Assembly: GCA_013365365.1 (NCBI GenBank)
Contig: JABVXU010000028.1
Coordinates: 62,001-126,000 of the forward strand
Reading direction: 5' to 3'
From: Cruorifilaria tuberocauda
Taxonomy: Eukaryota > Nematoda > Chromadorea > Rhabditida > Onchocercidae
DNA: 64,000 nt
Part shown: positions 59,751 through 64,000 of the stretch, piece after piece
Layout of the letters: every line of letters begins with the position of its first letter
How positions within the stretch are numbered: the stretch's first letter is position 1
Made by a program: the position numbers and the translations under genes
Notes under the pieces: model-generated
The model's input: only the letters and a program-made list of their open reading frames with translations
What the model was told of the DNA's origin: nothing
Databases searched by the model: none

Positions 59751-61754
59751 ATGACGGAGAATGAAGCAGTTGGTTGGTGTTCAATTCGAAATATTCAACA
59801 AACAACAATTACGATAATTCCATATCTCTTACCAACATTGTTATTTTCGATTATTTCAGTTACTGCATGTGGAAAACGATCTCGACAGTAAGTTTAATTA
59901 TTATTATCGGCTTATCACAAAACATATATGTTGCCAAGTAGATTTAAATTCATCATTTTCATCATATTTTTTTGAGAAAAATACTGACTAATGAATAAAA
60001 TTACTAGTGAAATATAATCATTGAAATGAATGAATGAATGTTATAGAGATGAAAATGCAGGAAGTGAAGAATCATATTCATATACATCAAAATCTGAAGA
60101 AAATCGGAGGGGAAATATGAGAATGGATATGTCAAGGTTAAAGTTTATCAATTGGGATTGCATATCGCATTTACTAGGATCAGATCATGATAGTTCAAAA
60201 TCAATCAATTAATTAATCATTGAAATCATTGTAAGGTAAGGTTGAGAGAAAGAAGTGTGATTTGAGCATTTTTTTATAAGTAATAAGGATTCTATTTGTA
60301 CTCTACAATCATACATTCTATTCTTTTGTCGTAGCTTTAGTTAAAATTTCAGAATGAAAAGAGTCCATTTTTTAAGATCTGATAAATTTAACAGGATTCT
60401 AATTCTGCGCCTTTGTTACTCTATTATGGATTAGTTCAATTTTCAAAACGAAAAATTTTTAGGATATAATGAATTAATAAAGATAATATGGTCGGAAAAA
60501 TATGCCTATTGATAATCTTAGCCAACTTCCGTCTTTCTCATTTTCGATAGCAGAGATGAACAAAAACTGTCCTAAAAAATACTTCGACCAGGACTATCTA
60601 TTTAATAACTTTAGTTATTAACTATATTTTCGGTGGATGATCTGTGATAAAAAGGATTAATCTAACAATTGCATTTCCTTAAAATTAAGTAATACTTGCT
60701 CTAAAGAGAAATAATGAAGACTTTCCCAAATTTGAATTGAAATATATTTGCAACGAAAAAATTTCATAGATTTTTCCAAAATTTTTTCCCGTATCAAAAA
60801 TTGAGACTATTATTTGTTATTTCAAGTTAAAGATTTCTTACATAATAAATTAAGAAAGAATAGTTTTTTTTCGCTCTGCGAAAGCAATCATAAAATCGAA
60901 AATGGTAGGAAGAAAAAAAATGGAAAACTGATATTTTATATATTTTAGAGAAAGAACCTTGAATTAAATTCTCAAACTAAAATATAAATAGTGAGGCTTT
61001 AGTAATTACTTTACTTCCAATCACATATACCAACAGCAGCATTCGTTCTGAAAAATGATGGCTTCATCCTATGAGGATAAGTGTCACAATGTCTATTTAT
61101 TGAATTTGTATAACGCATGGGGAATAGCAAATTAGTAATCAATTATTATCAAATTATCAGCATTAAATTCTATTTCTATATGAATTTTTTTCTATATGAT
61201 TTGATCATTTGAATATGAGAATCTGCCATTGTTTTATTAGATATGAATAACGAATAATTTCAGCAGGAAAAAGCTATCGGTAATACCTATAACAAATATT
61301 CCAGTGGAGAAGGATAACCAGATTCCAGAATCTGTTGTGACTGAAGAAATATTTGTACCTATTGGTAAATCAGCGAGGTAATTATCAAATATCAAACCAT
61401 TTAAAAATTATTCCAGTACAATTTTTTGCTTCTTGAATTAAGGAAGGATGAGAATACAAACGCTCTATTTTTTTAAATTAATGCAGTGCATATCTCTATG
61501 AATTTTGGTCTTTGAAAACTTCATCATTAAAATCCACCTCCTAATCATTAAAAATGGGTATTTAACTAGGAACATCAGATTTCAGAGATCCCCTACCATT
61601 AAAAGGTGTAATGACTGCAAGCGAAAATAAAATAACAGCGCAAACTAGAGCTGGAACATCGCATACGAGAATACCAACAAATATACGGTTTACGGAGGAA
61701 CGGCACCGAACACGTACTATCAGTATCTTCAACGAAGAGAAACCAGAGAAATGA
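59751..61754 (+). CDS. Small single-pass membrane protein, unknown family
   Basis: Four exons: 59751-59887, 60047-60136, 61267-61377 (or from 61264), 61586-61754; 168 or 169 residues. One hydrophobic segment (~18-40; TITIIPYLLPTLLFSIISVT) follows a short polar N-terminus. The remaining ~125 residues are hydrophilic, with a Ser/Glu-rich patch (GSEESYSYTSKSEENRR) and a basic Arg/Thr-rich end (FTEERHRTRTISIFNEEK). With a short luminal N-terminus and basic flank after the TM, a type III orientation with a cytoplasmic tail is plausible. I do not recognise a family. Exon 3 has a tandem CAGCAG acceptor that would add or omit one residue. Short exons, one in-frame path and consensus sites support it as a real gene. 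Confidence 0.65.
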
Positions 61755-61857
61755 ATATGTATTGTAATTCAACACCATATATTACAGAAATATCTTTTGG
61801 AAAAAATTTAGAATAAACATACAAATTAATAAAAAGTTAAATATTAACGAATGTTTC
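61755..61857. other. Short convergent 3' spacer
   Basis: Only about 100 bases separate the stop of the small membrane-protein gene from the pas-1 stop on the other strand. It includes AATAAA-like words for both directions (AGAATAAACA at about 61810). The 3' UTRs probably overlap. Confidence 0.5.
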
Positions 61858-63924
61858 TCAGTCTCTTTCAGCGATAGCGTTCAAGTGGTGATCAACTTCC
61901 GTGTTTGATAGCTTCCTGTAAATATCTTCTTAGGCATAACTCCATAAAATATCAGTGTTACCTTAAGCTATTATATTTTAATTTATTTTTGACATTCTTT
62001 ATGTTAAGCTATTTTCATGCACTTTTCGCAAGTAATTCAGTACCTGAATTTTCTGCTTTCGTTTGTAACAACTGCAACTTCAACTTCTGATGCTTTCAAA
62101 TCAACACCCAAAGACGACTGCAAACATTCAAGGGCCAGCTAAAAGCAGATTTACTAATATCACTTTCAAATAAATTTGAATAAATAATTAAAGTCATTTA
62201 CTGTTTTTAAATAAAAGTGGTATCAAAAATGAAGCTAAAATGAAAGAACTTAATAAAACGATAAACTTTTGTAAAAAGTGTAAAATGCGTTAAGAAAATG
62301 GGGGGAGAGAGAGAGCCAGGTCTATTGATTAAGTAAATGAACAAATCTAAGCTCACAATAATATTTTAGCTTAAAAAATGCTAAGAAAAACTTATTTTAT
62401 TCTACTTCTGATAAAATAGGTTCAATTTTTATCCAAGTTGGTTAAGATATTTGAAAGCCAAAGACTTGAACAAATTCTTTTATATATCTTAGTATAATGA
62501 TAAAACATACCTGTACTGTACCTTCGTAATCATAATCAGTCTTCTTCTTAAGCTTTTTCTCCAAAAAACTATTTGCAGGTTGCTGCTTCACACCAACTCC
62601 AACACCACGCATTCCTCGATAATAACCAGCCGGATCTACGCGAAATATTTGAGGTCCTTCCTCATCATCATACGAGATCAGCAGCATAACTACAAAGCAT
62701 AACTATAACCGTTAGTTCTGTACAGACCAATTATTCCCTCATTTCATTTACTTGATAAAGATGCTGCCACGGTTCCAACCACGGTCTGTTTAGCCTACTT
62801 ACACATATCCCAGAACAGATAAAGAAATCATTTCATTTTATAAAAAAAGAAGCACAACATGATGCACTAAATGCCTGAGAACATAATAAAATTTCCGAAT
62901 TTGATTTGACATGCCTCAAAAAACTAATTTCAGATAACCTTTTATATAAATCACATACCACAACCCAATGAACGCAACTCAGCATTCTGTGTATAATACT
63001 GATTGAGATCAGCCATTCTTCTACTAAGCTGTTCTACTGACATGTTATAACCGTTCTTGTATTTCCACTCAGCCGCCTCTATTTGAGCCCGTTTAACTTG
63101 GAATTTACTGTCCGCTTAAAATAGGCAGTTAAAACGTTAGTTTATTTAATGATGCACTTAGGATACTTTTAAAACTTTTCTTGGAACAAAAGCATAACGA
63201 ATACCACGGTCAATTTACTACTTTTGCACTTCCCAACAATATTTTTATCTGCTGAATTTTTATGAGTAATCTAAGATAACCTTCCAGATATAATTTTTAA
63301 TCAAGAATTATTGAACAAAACATACGTATCATGCCAACCATTGCACAGCCAATTGTTGGTGTTAATTGGTATAAACTTGTCACAGATTCAGCCACAATCA
63401 ACTTATCCTGAAACTAATGTATGTGTTATAAGTTCACATTTTTCACTCACTGAGTGGTGACAATATAAGAAAAATAAAAAACTTGAGAGATACACTAAGT
63501 CAGCTTCGATGCTGCATCTAGTACTGCATTTAATAAAAAAGCATTGTATAGCATTATGCATTTAAAATCTTTTCTAAAAGAAGCCATATATTTTACGATT
63601 ATGAAATATTGGATGCAAAAAAACGTACAGGCACACGTTTCTGCACAGCTACGACAGCACAGTCAGCACCTTTCACAGCAACAGCAGTTAAATTCGTTGA
63701 ATTTATCGCCTTGAAAGCGTACTCTAAAATGAAACGAAAAATATGAATTAGCAAACAAAATATGAGGTAGAAATAATATTCGAAATAATAGATATAAGGC
63801 TTTTTACGGAAATCGATTTACTGAGGGCAAGTTACAAAAATGCCTTACCAACTTGGTATACTCGTCCTTCAGGAGAAAAAATAGTAATGTGACGGTCGAA
63901 TCCTGCACTGCTTCCTCGCGACAT
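61858..63924 (-). CDS. pas-1: 20S proteasome alpha subunit PAS-1 (PSMA6, alpha1)
   Basis: Seven exons: 63924-63849, 63723-63629, 63407-63326, 63114-62959, 62689-62511, 62138-62044, 61915-61858; 246 residues, exactly the human PSMA6 length. The alpha-subunit signature is at the N-terminus ([20 protein letters not shown], then VEYAFKAIN). Other alpha1 marks are [44 protein letters not shown] and LEKKLKKK; it ends LNAIAERD. The subunit forms part of the outer ring and gate of the 20S core. A TTTCAG acceptor 8 nt upstream of the ATG supports the start and suggests trans-splicing. One odd point is Val replacing the second Cys of the usual LGCCM block. Confidence 0.97.
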
Positions 63925-64000
63925 ATTAAGTCCTGAAACGAGATTATGTTGACAATATATCCATTTTCGATTACCATAAATGTCGGTGAACGTTTGCTCT
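63925..64000. other. pas-1 upstream edge
   Basis: The last 76 bases hold the presumed trans-splice acceptor (63935-63930) and the start of the pas-1 upstream region. Nothing else can be read. Confidence 0.4.

Overview
This window looks like nuclear DNA of a parasitic nematode, most likely a filarial or other spirurid (clade III) worm. It is strongly AT-rich. Almost every gene is cut into short exons with GT..AG introns whose acceptors follow the worm pattern (TTTTCAG, TTTTTAG). Many start codons lie 1-25 nt downstream of such an acceptor, as expected when a spliced leader is trans-spliced onto the mRNA. Several proteins match conserved eukaryotic families residue for residue, with nematode relatives known. 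A secreted SXP/RAL-2 (DUF148) gene also points to a parasitic nematode. There is no prokaryotic, viral, transposon or CRISPR signature. I read exon models by hand; in each, the exon lengths sum to a multiple of three and splice sites fit the consensus, but no transcript data were available.

Layout. 1-5.3 kb (minus strand): two tandem ZNF706-like micro-proteins, then mitochondrial ribosomal protein L12. 7.6-15.0 kb (minus): a 19-exon BRPF/LIN-49 chromatin scaffold. It shares a divergent promoter region with the plus-strand cohesin kleisin RAD21/COH-1 (16.2-19.5 kb). 21.7-27.2 kb (plus): a large polytopic membrane protein I cannot assign. 28.6-30.6 kb (plus): RAB-14. 33.2-35.5 kb (minus): SFT-4/SURF4 cargo receptor. 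37.0-40.7 kb (minus): a two-CRD galectin. 42.2-45.1 kb (plus): splicing factor PRPF38B. 46.2-48.4 kb (plus): deubiquitinase UBH-4/UCHL5. 48.9-50.6 kb (plus): a six-TM protein, perhaps Bax-inhibitor-like. 52.3-56.6 kb (plus): PRDM-14 zinc-finger protein with a Gln/His repeat. 56.8-57.8 kb (minus): secreted DUF148 protein. 59.8-61.8 kb (plus): a small single-TM protein. 61.9-63.9 kb (minus): proteasome alpha subunit PAS-1/PSMA6.

Most genes are housekeeping: chromatin and cohesion (lin-49, rad21), transcription (prdm-14), splicing (prpf38b), secretory traffic (rab-14, sft-4), protein turnover (ubh-4 and pas-1 both serve the proteasome) and mitochondrial translation (mrpl-12). The unusual signals are sequence architectures rather than an operon-like system. 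They are: a 65-bp inverted copy of a prdm-14 coding exon in a later intron of the same gene; a 21-bp intronic hairpin between the ZNF706 exons; a GC-AG intron in the galectin; a lin-49 stop codon lying inside a perfect splice donor; a His/Cys-rich tail on PRPF38B; and two direct-repeat-1 nuclear-receptor-like elements upstream of different genes.
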